Positions 50,711 through 60,030 of a stretch of 64,000 nt of DNA are shown here, piece after piece. The notes under the pieces were generated by a model. That model was given only the letters and a program-made list of their open reading frames with translations, ran no database searches and had not been told where the DNA came from. Positions within the stretch are counted from its first letter, which is position 1. Each line of letters opens with the position of its first letter. Origin of the DNA: Pelomonas candidula (lineage in GTDB: Bacteria > Pseudomonadota > Gammaproteobacteria > Burkholderiales > Burkholderiaceae_C); the NCBI RefSeq assembly GCF_043555985.1, contig NZ_JBIGIC010000001.1, positions 248,001-312,000 of the forward strand, in the 5' to 3' direction. Position numbers and translations under genes: made by a program.

Positions 50711-52057
50711 TCATTCATTCAGGAATTGGCCATACCAGAGGCCGCTGTCCTTCAGGATGCGGCGCTGCGTGGCGTAGTCCACGTAGGCCAGGCCGAAGCG
50801 ACGCAGATAGCCCTCGGCCCACTCGAAGTTGTCCAGCAGGCTCCAGGCGAAGTAGCCCTTCACCGGCACGCCGGCATCCACGGCCTGCTTCAGCGCGGCG
50901 AGGTGGCGCTGCAGGTAGCTAAGCCGCTCCTTGTCGTGCACACGGCCCTCGGGCGTCAGCACATCCTCGAAGGTGGACCCGTTCTCGGTCAGCTGGATGA
51001 CGGCGGGGTTGTAGTCGCGCTGCACACGGCTCAGCAGGTCGACCAGGCCTTGCGGCGACACCTCCCAGCCGAAGCCGGTGCGCTCCACGCCCTCTTTTTC
51101 GACGAGGCTGGCACGCATCGGGCCACCGGCCGGGTCGTCCTTGACCATCTCGGGGAAGTAGTAGTTCACGCCCAGGAAATCGGTCGGCGTGGCGATGGCT
51201 TCGAGGTCGCCGGGCAGCACGGTGGGGGCGGCGTCGCCGACCAGCGCCAGCGTGTCCGCCGGGTAGCCACGGCCGAACAGCGGGTCCAGGAACCAGCGGT
51301 TGCGCAGGCCATCGTGGCGCTTCAACGCGGCATGGTCGGCGGCGCTGTCGGACGCGGCGGTGATGGGGTGCAGGCTCAGCGTGATGCCGATGTCGGCGCC
51401 GGGCACGTTCTTGCGGATGAGGGAAACCGCCTGGCCGTGCGACAGCAGCACGTGGTGGCTGGCCTGCAGCGCGTCGGCGAGGCTGGTGCCGCCGGGCGCG
51501 TGGATGTTCTCCCAGTAGCCCATCATGCAGGAGCACCACGGCTCGTTGTGCGTGATCCAGTGCTTGACGCGGTCGCCGAGGCGGCGGGTGACGACGTCGG
51601 TGTATTCGAGGAATGCGGCGACGGTGTCGCGCGTCAGCCAGCCGCCCTGCTCCTGCAGCGCCTGCGGCAGGTCCCAGTGGTACAGCGTGCACCACGGGTC
51701 GAGGCCGCGCTCCAGCATCGCGTCGACGAGACGGTCATAAAAGGCCAGGCCGGCCTCGTTCACGGCGCCACGCCCCGTGGGCAGGATGCGCGGCCACGCG
51801 ATCGAGAAGCGGTAGGCGTTGACACCCAGCTGCCTGGCCATGTCGAGGTCCTGCGGGTAGCGGTGGTAGTGGTCGCAGGCGACGTTGCCGTTGGAGCCGT
51901 CGCGGATGCGACCGGGCTGCTGGCAGAAACGGTCCCAGATCGACTCGCCCTTGCCATCTTCCTGACCAGCGCCTTCGATCTGGAACGAGGAAGTGGACAC
52001 GCCCCAGCGGAAGTCGGCGGGGAAGTCTTGGCGGGTCGGGGCGTTGTTGAAGCTCAT
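50711..52057 (-). CDS. GH1 beta-glucosidase
   Basis: The 448 aa protein is the usual length for bacterial GH1. Motifs are FRWGVSTSSFQIEGA, TLYHWDLPQALQE, the acid/base Glu in ITHNEPWC near residue 167, the nucleophile Glu in IQLTENGSTF near residue 355 and FAWSLLDNFEWAEGY. No signal peptide, so it is cytoplasmic and cleaves imported beta-glucosides. It lies 69 nt after the TonB-receptor gene with a hairpin between, and upstream of the ABC genes. Confidence 0.96.
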   Translation of the reverse strand: MSFNNAPTRQDFPADFRWGVSTSSFQIEGAGQEDGKGESIWDRFCQQPGRIRDGSNGNVACDHYHRYPQDLDMARQLGVNAYRFSIAWPRILPTGRGAVNEAGLAFYDRLVDAMLERGLDPWCTLYHWDLPQALQEQGGWLTRDTVAAFLEYTDVVTRRLGDRVKHWITHNEPWCSCMMGYWENIHAPGGTSLADALQASHHVLLSHGQAVSLIRKNVPGADIGITLSLHPITAASDSAADHAALKRHDGLRNRWFLDPLFGRGYPADTLALVGDAAPTVLPGDLEAIATPTDFLGVNYYFPEMVKDDPAGGPMRASLVEKEGVERTGFGWEVSPQGLVDLLSRVQRDYNPAVIQLTENGSTFEDVLTPEGRVHDKERLSYLQRHLAALKQAVDAGVPVKGYFAWSLLDNFEWAEGYLRRFGLAYVDYATQRRILKDSGLWYGQFLNE

Positions 52058-52072
52058 GGGTCGGATGTGAGG

Positions 52073-52094
52073 GCGCCGGCCACGAGGCCGGCGC
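52073..52094 (-). repeat. stem-loop between the TonB-receptor and GH1 genes
   Basis: GCGCCGGCC (52073-52081), loop ACGA, GGCCGGCGC (52086-52094): a perfect 9 bp stem with no T-run after it on minus. It could stabilise the receptor mRNA or partly stop transcription, so that receptor and downstream genes differ in level. Confidence 0.6.
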
Positions 52095-52126
52095 GGGGTC
52101 GGGAAAGTAGAGCGCTTGGCGAGATT

Positions 52127-54835
52127 TCAGAACTTGTACGTGCCGCCCAGCAGAAACTGGCGCCCATAAGAGGTGTAGCGCTCGGGCAGCGTGGCGTTGG
52201 GGTCCTTGGCACCCGTCGAGATGCCCACCCGCGTGCGGTACGGCCGGTCCTGCAGGTTATTGACCTGGAGCGTCAGAGACAAGCCCTTGAAGGCGCCCTC
52301 CTCGAAGGCGTAGCCAACCTGTGCATCCATGATGGTCTCGGCCTCGATCTTGCTCGGCACGTTCTCGCCGAAGGTGCCACGCACCGTCGTCACGAAGGCC
52401 GAGCGATGACGGCTGCCGATGCGCGCAGAGATGCCGTGGCGCTCGTAGTAGAGGCTGAGGCTGGTGGCGATGCCCGACAGGCCGTCCAGCGGGTTGTTGA
52501 TGTTGTTGTCCTCGTGCAGCGAGCTGCGCGTGTTGGAAACGCTGCCTGTGATGCCGATGCCGTCCCAGGCCGGGCCGATCAGGCCCGCGTCCAGCGAACC
52601 GCTCAGCTCGGTGCCGGCGATCATGCCGCCGTTGCCGTTGGCCTGCGTGTTCAGCAGGCCGATGTTGCTGATCGGCGTGTAGGTCGTCGGGTTGGGGAAG
52701 CCGGTGAAGTCGAACGGGATGGAGCGCGAGTAGACGAAGTTCTTGATGTGCTTGTGGAAGGCCGCGGCCGCCACGTAGCTGCGCTTGCTGAAGTAATGCT
52801 CGACGGACAGGTCCACCGCGTCTGCACGCCACGGCTCCAGCTTGGCATTGCCGCCGCTGGCCGACCAGGTGCGGTCCGTGCTGCTGACGCTGATGTTCGA
52901 GAAGCCCGCGCGCATGTCTTCCATGTTCGGGCGCGCCAGCACCTTGGCCAGGCCGAAGCGCACGATGGTGTTGTCGGCCAGGTCGGCCGACAGGTTGATG
53001 GTGGGCAGCGTGTCGGTGTAGCTGGTGCCGCCGGTGGTGGGGTCGCTGGCCTTGGTGACGGGGTTCCACAGCAGGCCGTCGCTCCACTGCTTGGCGTGCA
53101 CGACGCGCAGGCCCAGGCTGCCGTGGAAGGGCACGCCCGCCTCGAACTCGAAGCCCAGCTTGGCATGCGCTGCCGTGACCTGCTCGTGCACCGCCCAGAT
53201 GCGGCCGGGGGCCTGGTCCACCGAGGACGGCGCCGAGTCATAAAGGCCCAGCACGCTGGGCAGGTCGAAATTGACCATGCGGATGTTGCTGCCGGCAAAG
53301 CTCAGGTCGGTCGGCTCGCGCAGCAGGTTGCTGGGGATCAGCACCGGCGTGCGGTTGTTCTTCAGGTTGTAGTAGACCTCGGTGCGGTTCATGGACTTGT
53401 CGCGCTCCGAATAGTCCACGCCGCCCTCGAAGCTGCTCAACCAGCCCTCGAAGCTGCGGCCCGCGGTGAGCTTGAGCGCCTTGATCTCGTCGCGCACGTG
53501 GGGGAACTGGCTGCGGCCATCGCGGCCCCAGTTGGCGGGGTCGGTCAGGTAGACCGACTTGGGGTCGGAGAAGTCGAAATTGGGCGCGAAGGTCGAGCGG
53601 CCGTCACCGGTGACGATGTGGGCGTTGTTCAACGCCACGCGGCTCAACGAGCCGGCCTCCACCTCGGCGTTCTGCTCGTCGCGCTTGGCCTTGGACCAGC
53701 TCAGGTCGCCCGCCAGCTTCCAGTCGGCCAGCTTCAACTCGTTGTTCCAGCCGATGGCGCGGATGTCGTCCTTGCGCTGGTTGAAGGTCGTCAACGCCAC
53801 GGGCGTCGTGTTGAGGACGTTGCCGCTCGTGACGAGCTTGTCGCCATTGACCACGGTCGTCTGCGCATTGCTCCAGCTCGCGCCGGACCACACCGACATG
53901 TCCGACATCACCGTGCGGCGTGCCTCGGTCTGGTTGAACCTGGAGTAGTACAGGTCCAGCGTGCTGTGGAAGCCGTTGCCGGGCTTGTACTCCAGCACAC
54001 CCATCAGGCCGTCGCGCTTCTGGCGCGACGAAGCGGCGCCCAGCTCGAAGCCCTGCAGCGCCACCGAATCCGTCGGCGTGCCCGGCAGCGGCGAGCCCCA
54101 GTTGTTGGTGTTGGCCCACCACCAGCTCTTGTAGTGCTTTTCCTGGTTGGGCGAATCCAGGTGGGCGAAGCCCACCGCCGCGCCCCAGGTGCGGTCGGTC
54201 GACTGCGTGACCCACGAGGCGCTGAGACGGTTGCCGGTGCCCGAGATCTCGGGGTTCAGCGAGCCGTTGGAGTTGCGCTCCAGGCGCGCACCGAGCACCA
54301 CCTGCGAGGTGCTGAAGTCCAGCGGCCGCAGCGTCTTCATGTTGATGGTGCCGGACAGCCCCTGCGCCGACAGGCTGGGGTCGGGCGTCTTGTAGACCGT
54401 GGCGGCGTTGATCAGCTCGGAGGGGAACTGGTCGTACTCCACCGAGCGGTTGTCGCCCGTGGAGACGATCTCGCGGCCGTTCAGCAGCGTCACGCCGTAG
54501 CGCGGCGCCATGCCGCGGATGCTGATGACCGACGCGCGGCCCGCCACGCGCTGGGCCGTGAGGCCAGGCAGGCGCGAGATCGCGTCGGCGATGGACACGT
54601 CGGGCAGCTTGCCGATGTCCTCCGACGAGATGGCCTCGACGATGGCATCGGCATTGCGCTTGGTGCTGATCGAGGACTCGAGGCTGGCGCGGAAGCCCGT
54701 CACCGTGACGGTCTCGAGCTTCTGCTCGCCGGTCGGCGCCGTCTGGGCCAGCGCCGACGCGCTGATCAGGCCGGCGCACAGGGCCGCGATGGGGGTGAGG
54801 GCGTGCTCTCGGGCACGCAGGGAATGGCGAGGCAT
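52127..54835 (-). CDS. TonB-dependent receptor (TIGR01782-like)
   Basis: The 902 aa outer-membrane receptor has a signal peptide ending ISASALAQ, then the TonB box region KLETVTVTGF. The plug has SSISTKRNADAIVEAIS, IGKLPDVSIADAISRLPG and SVISIRGMAPRYGVTLLNG (pieces), followed by a 22-strand barrel ending FLLGGTYKF with terminal Phe. This is the Xanthomonas/Caulobacter-type sugar receptor subgroup. ATG 54835 has AGGAGA at 8 nt. It faces a LacI-type operator 91 nt upstream and heads the GH1-ABC-GH30 genes; it should take up oligosaccharides released outside. Confidence 0.94.
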   Translation of the reverse strand: MPRHSLRAREHALTPIAALCAGLISASALAQTAPTGEQKLETVTVTGFRASLESSISTKRNADAIVEAISSEDIGKLPDVSIADAISRLPGLTAQRVAGRASVISIRGMAPRYGVTLLNGREIVSTGDNRSVEYDQFPSELINAATVYKTPDPSLSAQGLSGTINMKTLRPLDFSTSQVVLGARLERNSNGSLNPEISGTGNRLSASWVTQSTDRTWGAAVGFAHLDSPNQEKHYKSWWWANTNNWGSPLPGTPTDSVALQGFELGAASSRQKRDGLMGVLEYKPGNGFHSTLDLYYSRFNQTEARRTVMSDMSVWSGASWSNAQTTVVNGDKLVTSGNVLNTTPVALTTFNQRKDDIRAIGWNNELKLADWKLAGDLSWSKAKRDEQNAEVEAGSLSRVALNNAHIVTGDGRSTFAPNFDFSDPKSVYLTDPANWGRDGRSQFPHVRDEIKALKLTAGRSFEGWLSSFEGGVDYSERDKSMNRTEVYYNLKNNRTPVLIPSNLLREPTDLSFAGSNIRMVNFDLPSVLGLYDSAPSSVDQAPGRIWAVHEQVTAAHAKLGFEFEAGVPFHGSLGLRVVHAKQWSDGLLWNPVTKASDPTTGGTSYTDTLPTINLSADLADNTIVRFGLAKVLARPNMEDMRAGFSNISVSSTDRTWSASGGNAKLEPWRADAVDLSVEHYFSKRSYVAAAAFHKHIKNFVYSRSIPFDFTGFPNPTTYTPISNIGLLNTQANGNGGMIAGTELSGSLDAGLIGPAWDGIGITGSVSNTRSSLHEDNNINNPLDGLSGIATSLSLYYERHGISARIGSRHRSAFVTTVRGTFGENVPSKIEAETIMDAQVGYAFEEGAFKGLSLTLQVNNLQDRPYRTRVGISTGAKDPNATLPERYTSYGRQFLLGGTYKF

Positions 54836-54925
54836 GGGGTGTGTCTCCTGGTTCGTCTTGTTCGCTGGTCGGGCGGTCCGCAACGGCAATCCCTCGCTGG
54901 CCAGGCCAGGAATTTACCGAAAAAA

Positions 54926-54939
54926 TGGAACCGGTTCCA
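54926..54939. promoter_or_regulatory. LacI-family operator (perfect palindrome)
   Basis: TGGAACCGGTTCCA is a perfect 14 bp palindrome with the central CG and AACCGGTT core typical of LacI/GalR-type operators. It lies 91 nt before the TonB-receptor start and 112 nt before the GH3 start, in the 215 bp divergent promoter region. The LacI-type gene at 56989 is the obvious regulator. Confidence 0.82.
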
Positions 54940-55050
54940 AACGCGACGCAAATCTAATTCGGCGCGCGCAAGGTTGTCAACCGAAGTCGCCCGGGGATTG
55001 ACGTTTCATTTCCCCAACACCTACCGTCGCGGCCCCAACCCGAGACGACG

Positions 55051-56955
55051 ATGAACCGCAACACCCTTCTTTTCGCCAGCCTGCTGGCGCTGGCCGGCAC
55101 CGGCGCCAACGCAGCCGACACCGATGCCATCGTGCAGGCCTGGCCCGCCCGCCAGCCGCATCGCGACGCCGCGCTGAAGGGCCTGAGCCTGCGCCAGAAG
55201 ATCGGCCAGATCACGCAGCCGGAGATCCGCACGATCACGCCCGACGAGGTGCGCGAGTACGCCATCGGCACCGTGCTGAACGGCGGCGGCGGCTGGCCCG
55301 GCATGGACCGCGCCGCCACGCCGGCGCAGTGGCGCGCGCTGTCTGAGCAGTTTCAGGCCGCGGCACTGCAGGCCACGCCCGGCATCCCGCTGCTGTGGGG
55401 CACGGACGCCCTGCACGGCCACAACAACGTGCGCGGCGCGACGCTCTTCCCGCACAACATCGGCCTGGGCGCCACGCGCGATGCCGACCTCGTGCGCGAC
55501 ATCGGCCGTGCCACCGCCCGCGCCGTGCGCGCGACCGGCCTGCACTGGACCTTCGCGCCGACGCTGGCCGTCGTGCAGGACGTGCGCTGGGGCCGCACCT
55601 ACGAGAGCTTCGGCGCCGATCCGGCGCTCGTGAAGCGCCTCGGCCAGGCCGAGGTCGAAGGCCTGCAGGACGGGCTGAAGGACGGCCGCGGCGTGCTGGC
55701 CACGGCCAAGCACTACATCGCCGACGGCGGCACGCGCCGCGGCATCGACCAGGGCGTGGCGCACGCCTCGCCGGCCGAGCTCGCGCAGGTCCACGGCGCT
55801 GGCTATCTCGGCGCGCTGGACGCCGGCGTGCTGACCGCGATGGCCTCGTTCAGCAGCTGGACCGACAGCGCCGGCTACGTGGAGCACGGCAAGATGCACG
55901 GCAACAGGACGCTGCTGACCGACGTGCTGAAAGACCGCCTGGCCTTCGACGGCCTGGTGGTGAGCGACTGGGACGGCATCGGCCAGTTGCCGGGCTGCGC
56001 CCCCGAGGACTGTCCCGCCGCCATCAATGCCGGCATCGACATCGTCATGGTGCCGTTCAAGTGGAAGGCCTTCTACGCCAACACGCTACGCGACGTCGAG
56101 CAGGGCCGCATCCCGATGAGCCGCATCGACGACGCCGCGCGTCGCATCCTGCGCGTGAAGTTCAGCCTGTCGGTATCGACCGACGTGCCCGCCACGGTCG
56201 AGGCAATGCAGGAACCCGAACTGGCCCGTCGAGCGGTGCGCGAGTCTCTCGTGCTGCTGAAGAGCAAGCCGGGCCTGTTGCCGCTGCCGCGCACGGCGCG
56301 CGTGCTGGTCGTCGGCGCTGCGGCCGACGACGTGAAGCGCCAGGCCGGCGGCTGGAGCGTGACCTGGCAGGCCCGCGACACGAGCAACGCCGACTATCCA
56401 CAGGCCACGACGCTGCTGGCCGCGCTGCGCCAGCGCCTGGGCGCGGCCCAGGTGACGTTCGACCCCGACGGCACGACGCAGGACCCGGCGCGCTTCGACG
56501 CCGTCGTCGCCGTGCTGGCCGAGCAACCCTATGCCGAGGGCGAGGGCGACGTGCGCATCACCGAGAGCCTGCGCCACAGCCGCCGCCATCCCGAGGACCT
56601 CGCCGTGCTCCAGCGCGTGAGTGGCCACGGCAAGCCCGTCATCACGCTGCTGTACTCGGGCCGGCCGCTGTACGTGAACGACCTGGCCAACAAGAGCGAC
56701 GCCTTCATCGCCGCCTGGCTGCCTGGCAGCGAGGGCACGGGCCTGGCGGACCTGCTCGTCGCGCCCGCCGCCGGCGAGCCGGCCTGGCCGGGCTTCACGG
56801 GGCGGCTGTCCTTCCCGTGGCCGGCAGGGCCGTGCCAGTTCAGCACGCACGAAGCCAGGCCCTGGTGGCCGGTCGGCGGTGGGCTGAGCGGTGCCGAGAA
56901 GACCGAGCAGCCACGGTTGCCCGAACCCGCCGATCCGCCCCTCTGCCCCCTGTGA
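55051..56955 (+). CDS. secreted GH3 beta-glucosidase/exo-glucanase
   Basis: The 634 aa protein has a signal peptide (MNRNTLLFASLLALAGTGANA). In the N-terminal barrel are LRQKIGQITQPEIRTITPDE, IPLLWGTDALHGHNNV, ATAKHYIADG and the nucleophile Asp in LVVSDWDGIGQL near residue 312. The GH3 C-terminal domain runs from about residue 400 (VRESLVLLKSKPGLLPLPR) to WPVGGGLS. Related periplasmic enzymes of about 800 aa have an extra C-terminal domain, which is absent here. It is 33 nt upstream of the LacI-type gene and divergent from the receptor. Cleaves glucose from beta-glucans before import. Confidence 0.95.
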   Translation: MNRNTLLFASLLALAGTGANAADTDAIVQAWPARQPHRDAALKGLSLRQKIGQITQPEIRTITPDEVREYAIGTVLNGGGGWPGMDRAATPAQWRALSEQFQAAALQATPGIPLLWGTDALHGHNNVRGATLFPHNIGLGATRDADLVRDIGRATARAVRATGLHWTFAPTLAVVQDVRWGRTYESFGADPALVKRLGQAEVEGLQDGLKDGRGVLATAKHYIADGGTRRGIDQGVAHASPAELAQVHGAGYLGALDAGVLTAMASFSSWTDSAGYVEHGKMHGNRTLLTDVLKDRLAFDGLVVSDWDGIGQLPGCAPEDCPAAINAGIDIVMVPFKWKAFYANTLRDVEQGRIPMSRIDDAARRILRVKFSLSVSTDVPATVEAMQEPELARRAVRESLVLLKSKPGLLPLPRTARVLVVGAAADDVKRQAGGWSVTWQARDTSNADYPQATTLLAALRQRLGAAQVTFDPDGTTQDPARFDAVVAVLAEQPYAEGEGDVRITESLRHSRRHPEDLAVLQRVSGHGKPVITLLYSGRPLYVNDLANKSDAFIAAWLPGSEGTGLADLLVAPAAGEPAWPGFTGRLSFPWPAGPCQFSTHEARPWWPVGGGLSGAEKTEQPRLPEPADPPLCPL

Positions 56956-56988
56956 TTCAATGCGCCCTCAGAGAACGCAAGAGGGCGA

Positions 56989-58011
56989 ATGGCAACGATC
57001 AAGGATGTGGCGCGACTGGCGGGCGTGGGCGTGGGCACCGCGTCGCGCGTCATCAGCGGAAACGGTTCCGTCGCACCGGCAACGGCCGAGCGGGTGCGCA
57101 AGGTCATCGCCCAGCTGAAGTTCCGTCCGTCGCAGACGGCACGGTCGCTCGGCGCCGGCACATCCAAGCTGATCGGCGTCTACATCCCCTTCCTGCGCGG
57201 CACCTACTACACGCCCATCCTGCGCGTCATCGACCTGGTGCTGCGCGGCAAGGGCTTGCACATGGTCGTCGCGTTCGGCGAGGGCATCGAGGACGAGCGC
57301 GTCGAGACCAACGACGGCATGCGCTTCCTGCTGGACCGCGACTGCGACGGCCTCATCGTGCTGTCCAACGCGATCCAGGACGAGGACATCAAGGCGCTGG
57401 GCCCGGCCGCGCGCCAGGTCGTGGTGCTGAACCGGCACTTCGACCGCATCAAGGACCAGTGCTTCACGGCCGACCACGTGCAGGGCGGCGTGCAGGCCGC
57501 GCGCGCGCTGCTGCAGCACAAGCACAAGGACATCGCCGTCATCTCCGGCCCGACGACGTCGCCCGACAACGTGGCGCGCCTGGCCGGCTTCATGGGCGAG
57601 CTGGCGCTGCGCGGGCATGACGTCTCCAAGGTGCTGACCGTGCCGGGCGACTTCTCCAACCAGGCTGGCTGGGACGCAGCCGACACGCTGCTGAAGCTCA
57701 AGCGCCTGCCCACCGCGGTGTTCTGCGCCAACGACGAGATGGCCATCGGCCTGCTCGCCCACTTCCAGGAGCGCGGCGTGTCGGTGCCGCACGAGGTGTC
57801 GGTGCTGGGCTACGACGACTCGCCCAGCGCCGAGTTCGCCGCGCCGCGCCTCACGTCGGTGCACATCCCCAGCCACGAGGTCACGCTGGCGGGCCTGAAC
57901 TGGCTGCTGAACCGCTGCTACGAGCTGGAGCTGCCAGTGTCGCGCCAGTTCGACATCTCCGTGACATGGCGGGCATCGGTGGCGGCACCGCCAACGCGGA
58001 AGCGGAGCTGA
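56989..58011 (+). CDS. LacI-family transcriptional regulator
   Basis: The 340 aa regulator has the HTH and hinge ATIKDVARLAGVGVGTASRV and GTSKLIGVYIPF, then a sugar-binding periplasmic-type domain (AVFCANDEMAIGLL, SVLGYDDSPSAEF). It should repress the beta-glucoside genes by binding the palindrome at 54926-54939 and release it with an inducer sugar. It is cotranscribed with GH3, which would make regulation autogenous. The DNA-binding helix VGTASRVISG fits operators with AACCGGTT cores. Confidence 0.95.
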   Translation: MATIKDVARLAGVGVGTASRVISGNGSVAPATAERVRKVIAQLKFRPSQTARSLGAGTSKLIGVYIPFLRGTYYTPILRVIDLVLRGKGLHMVVAFGEGIEDERVETNDGMRFLLDRDCDGLIVLSNAIQDEDIKALGPAARQVVVLNRHFDRIKDQCFTADHVQGGVQAARALLQHKHKDIAVISGPTTSPDNVARLAGFMGELALRGHDVSKVLTVPGDFSNQAGWDAADTLLKLKRLPTAVFCANDEMAIGLLAHFQERGVSVPHEVSVLGYDDSPSAEFAAPRLTSVHIPSHEVTLAGLNWLLNRCYELELPVSRQFDISVTWRASVAAPPTRKRS

Positions 58012-58062
58012 CGGCAACAGCCGCCACAATCCGGGCCTGACTTCTTGTTTCGGCCCACAACA

Positions 58063-59358
58063 ATGTCTTCGCGCGTCCTGACCGGCATCACCACGACCGG
58101 CACCCTGCACCTCGGCAACTACGTCGGCGCCATCCGCCCGGCCATCGCCGCCAGCCGCACGGCCGGCGTGGAGAGCTTCTTCTTCATGGCCGACTTCCAC
58201 GCGCTGATCAAATGCGATGAGCCGGACCGCATCGCCCGCTCCAGCCGCGCCATCGCCGCCACCTGGCTGGCCGCCGGCCTGGATGCCGAGCGCGTCACCT
58301 TCTACCGCCAGAGCGACATCCCCGAGATTCCCGAGCTGACCTGGTTGCTGACCTGCGTGACCGCCAAGGGCCAGATGAACCGCGCCCATGCCTATAAGGC
58401 CGCCGTGGACGCCGCCGTCGCCGCCGGCGAGGAGCCGGATGCCAACGTGAGCCTGGGCCTGTTCAGCTACCCGGTGCTGATGGCCGCCGACATCCTGATG
58501 TTCAACGCGCACAAGGTGCCGGTGGGCAAGGACCAGATCCAGCACATCGAGATGGCCCGCGACGTGGGCCAGCGCTTCAACCACCTGTTCGGTCAGGGCA
58601 AGGACCTGTTCACGCTGCCCGAGGCCGTGACCGACGCCGAGATGGAGCTGCTGCCCGGCCTGGACGGCCGCAAGATGAGCAAGAGCTATGACAACGTCAT
58701 TCCTCTGTTCGAGGGCGGCGCGAAGGCCCTGCAGGAAGCCGTCGCGCGCATCGTCACCGACAGCAAGCTGCCCGGCGAGCCCAAGGACCCCGAAGGCCAG
58801 GCGCTGGTCACGATCTTCGATGCCTTCGCCACGCCCGACGAGCGCGCCGCCTTCCGCGCCGCGCTGCGCGGCGGCCTGGGCTGGGGCGAGGCCAAGCAGC
58901 AACTCGTGGCGCAGATCGAAGGCCAGATCGGCCCGATGCGCGCCCGCTACGCCGAGCTGATGGCCCACCCCGAACAGCTCGAGGCCATCCTGCAGGCCGG
59001 CGCCGCCAAGGCCCGCGCCATCGCCATCCCGTTCCTGAAGACGCTGCGCGAGGCCGTGGGCCTGCGCCCGTACACGCAGACGGCGACCACCGCCATCGCG
59101 AAGGCCGAGAAGGCCGCGCTGCCGGTGTTCAAGCAGTACCGCGAGGCCGACGGCAAGTTCTACTTCAAGCTGCTCTCGGCCGGCGGCGAGCTGCTGCTGC
59201 AAAGCCAGGCCTTCGAGCAGGGCCGCGACGCCGGCCAGTGGGTCGCAAGGCTGAAGAAGGACGGCGCGGTCGCACTGACCGCCGACGCGCCCGTGCAGCG
59301 CGAAGCCAGCGAAGCCGACATCGCTGCCGCGCTCGCCGCATTCCAGGAAGAGGCCTGA
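58063..59358 (+). CDS. trpS: tryptophanyl-tRNA synthetase
   Basis: The 431 aa class I synthetase has the HIGH motif in TGTLHLGNYVGAI and KMSKS in DGRKMSKSYDNVI. It is about 90 residues longer than E. coli TrpS, with a C-terminal extension (from about residue 345: VFKQYREADGKFYFKLL...) that is common to betaproteobacterial TrpS. ATG 58063 is preferred to ATG 58045 by alignment to the family start (SSRVLTGITTTG). It begins 51 nt after the regulator and probably has its own promoter; CACAAT at 58025 resembles a -10 element. Confidence 0.96.
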   Translation: MSSRVLTGITTTGTLHLGNYVGAIRPAIAASRTAGVESFFFMADFHALIKCDEPDRIARSSRAIAATWLAAGLDAERVTFYRQSDIPEIPELTWLLTCVTAKGQMNRAHAYKAAVDAAVAAGEEPDANVSLGLFSYPVLMAADILMFNAHKVPVGKDQIQHIEMARDVGQRFNHLFGQGKDLFTLPEAVTDAEMELLPGLDGRKMSKSYDNVIPLFEGGAKALQEAVARIVTDSKLPGEPKDPEGQALVTIFDAFATPDERAAFRAALRGGLGWGEAKQQLVAQIEGQIGPMRARYAELMAHPEQLEAILQAGAAKARAIAIPFLKTLREAVGLRPYTQTATTAIAKAEKAALPVFKQYREADGKFYFKLLSAGGELLLQSQAFEQGRDAGQWVARLKKDGAVALTADAPVQREASEADIAAALAAFQEEA

Positions 59359-59390
59359 AGTCATGAAGCCCCCACGCTCGCTTTGCTCAC

Positions 59391-59436
59391 TGCCCCCCGA
59401 GGGGGCGCATCAGCGCCTTCGGGCGGCCGGGCGCCG
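59391..59436 (+). repeat. GC-rich palindromic repeat copy C, at a start codon
   Basis: TGCCCCCCGAGGGGGCGCAT, then CAGCGCCTTCGGGCGGCCGG and GCGCCG, ending 3 bases before the sigma-factor ATG. The preceding AGCCCCCACGCTCGCTTTGC is also part of the wider element seen in related genomes (from memory). It fills the space between trpS and the sigma gene. Confidence 0.6.
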
Positions 59437-59439
59437 CTG

Positions 59440-60030
59440 ATGACCACGCCCGCGATCACCGAACTGCTCGCCGGCACGTCGCGCGGCGACTCGGCGGCGC
59501 TGCAGCAGCTCTATGCGGTGCTGTACCCCGAGATCAAGCGCGTGGCCCGCATCCGCCTCGCGCAGAGTGGCCCCGGCGGCCGCGCCGCCGGGCTGGACAC
59601 CACCGCGCTCGTGCACGAGGGCTTTCTGCGCATGGCCGACCAGCAAGGCCTGCAGGGCGAGACGCGCGGCCAGTTCTTCTCCTACGTGGGCCGCGTGCTG
59701 CGCTCCGTCGTCATCGACCACCTGCGCACCGAGGGCCGCGACAAGCGCGGCGGCGACGCGCTGATGGTGACCCTCTCGGCCGCCAGCGAGGTGGCCGCCG
59801 TGCAGAGCCAGGCCGTGGACCTGATCGGCCTGGACCAGGCGCTGGCGCGCATGCGCGAGCTGGACGAGCGTCTCTACGAACTCATCGAGATGATCGGCTT
59901 CGCCGGCCTGTCCATCGCCGAGGTCGCGACGCTGCGCGGCCTCTCCACGCGCAGCATCAACCGCGAGCTGCTGAAGGCCCGGGCGCTCCTGCAGGAGCTG
60001 CTCGGCGACCCGCCCGACACCACATACTGA
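59440..60030 (+). CDS. ECF-like sigma factor (TIGR02999-type)
   Basis: The 196 aa protein has sigma region 2 (PEIKRVARIRLAQSG, LVHEGFLRM, FFSYVGRVLRSVVIDHLR) and region 4 (LDQALARMRELDERLYELIE..., LSIAEVATLRGLSTRSINREL). It resembles the TIGR02999 group, whose genes commonly adjoin Ser/Thr kinases. ATG 59440 has no good ribosome site, because the repeat ends 3 nt before it; a TTG at 59383 would read through the repeat and was rejected. The stop forms TGATG with the kinase gene. Confidence 0.9.
   Translation: MTTPAITELLAGTSRGDSAALQQLYAVLYPEIKRVARIRLAQSGPGGRAAGLDTTALVHEGFLRMADQQGLQGETRGQFFSYVGRVLRSVVIDHLRTEGRDKRGGDALMVTLSAASEVAAVQSQAVDLIGLDQALARMRELDERLYELIEMIGFAGLSIAEVATLRGLSTRSINRELLKARALLQELLGDPPDTTY

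Noticed and set aside
50726..55054. A 1442-codon open frame on plus, antisense to GH1 and the TonB receptor
   Set aside because: It mirrors GC-rich codons of two well-supported minus-strand genes, is low in complexity (runs of Ala, Val, Gly, His, Gln) and has no motif or ribosome site.
57058..57069. GGAAACGGTTCC inside the LacI-type gene as an internal operator
   Set aside because: It encodes the Ser-Gly-Asn-Gly-Ser stretch that the family keeps in protein, and it is not a perfect palindrome; coincidence is likelier.
59383..59439. TTG start for the sigma factor
   Set aside because: The extra residues are read from the dispersed repeat and do not belong to the sigma fold.
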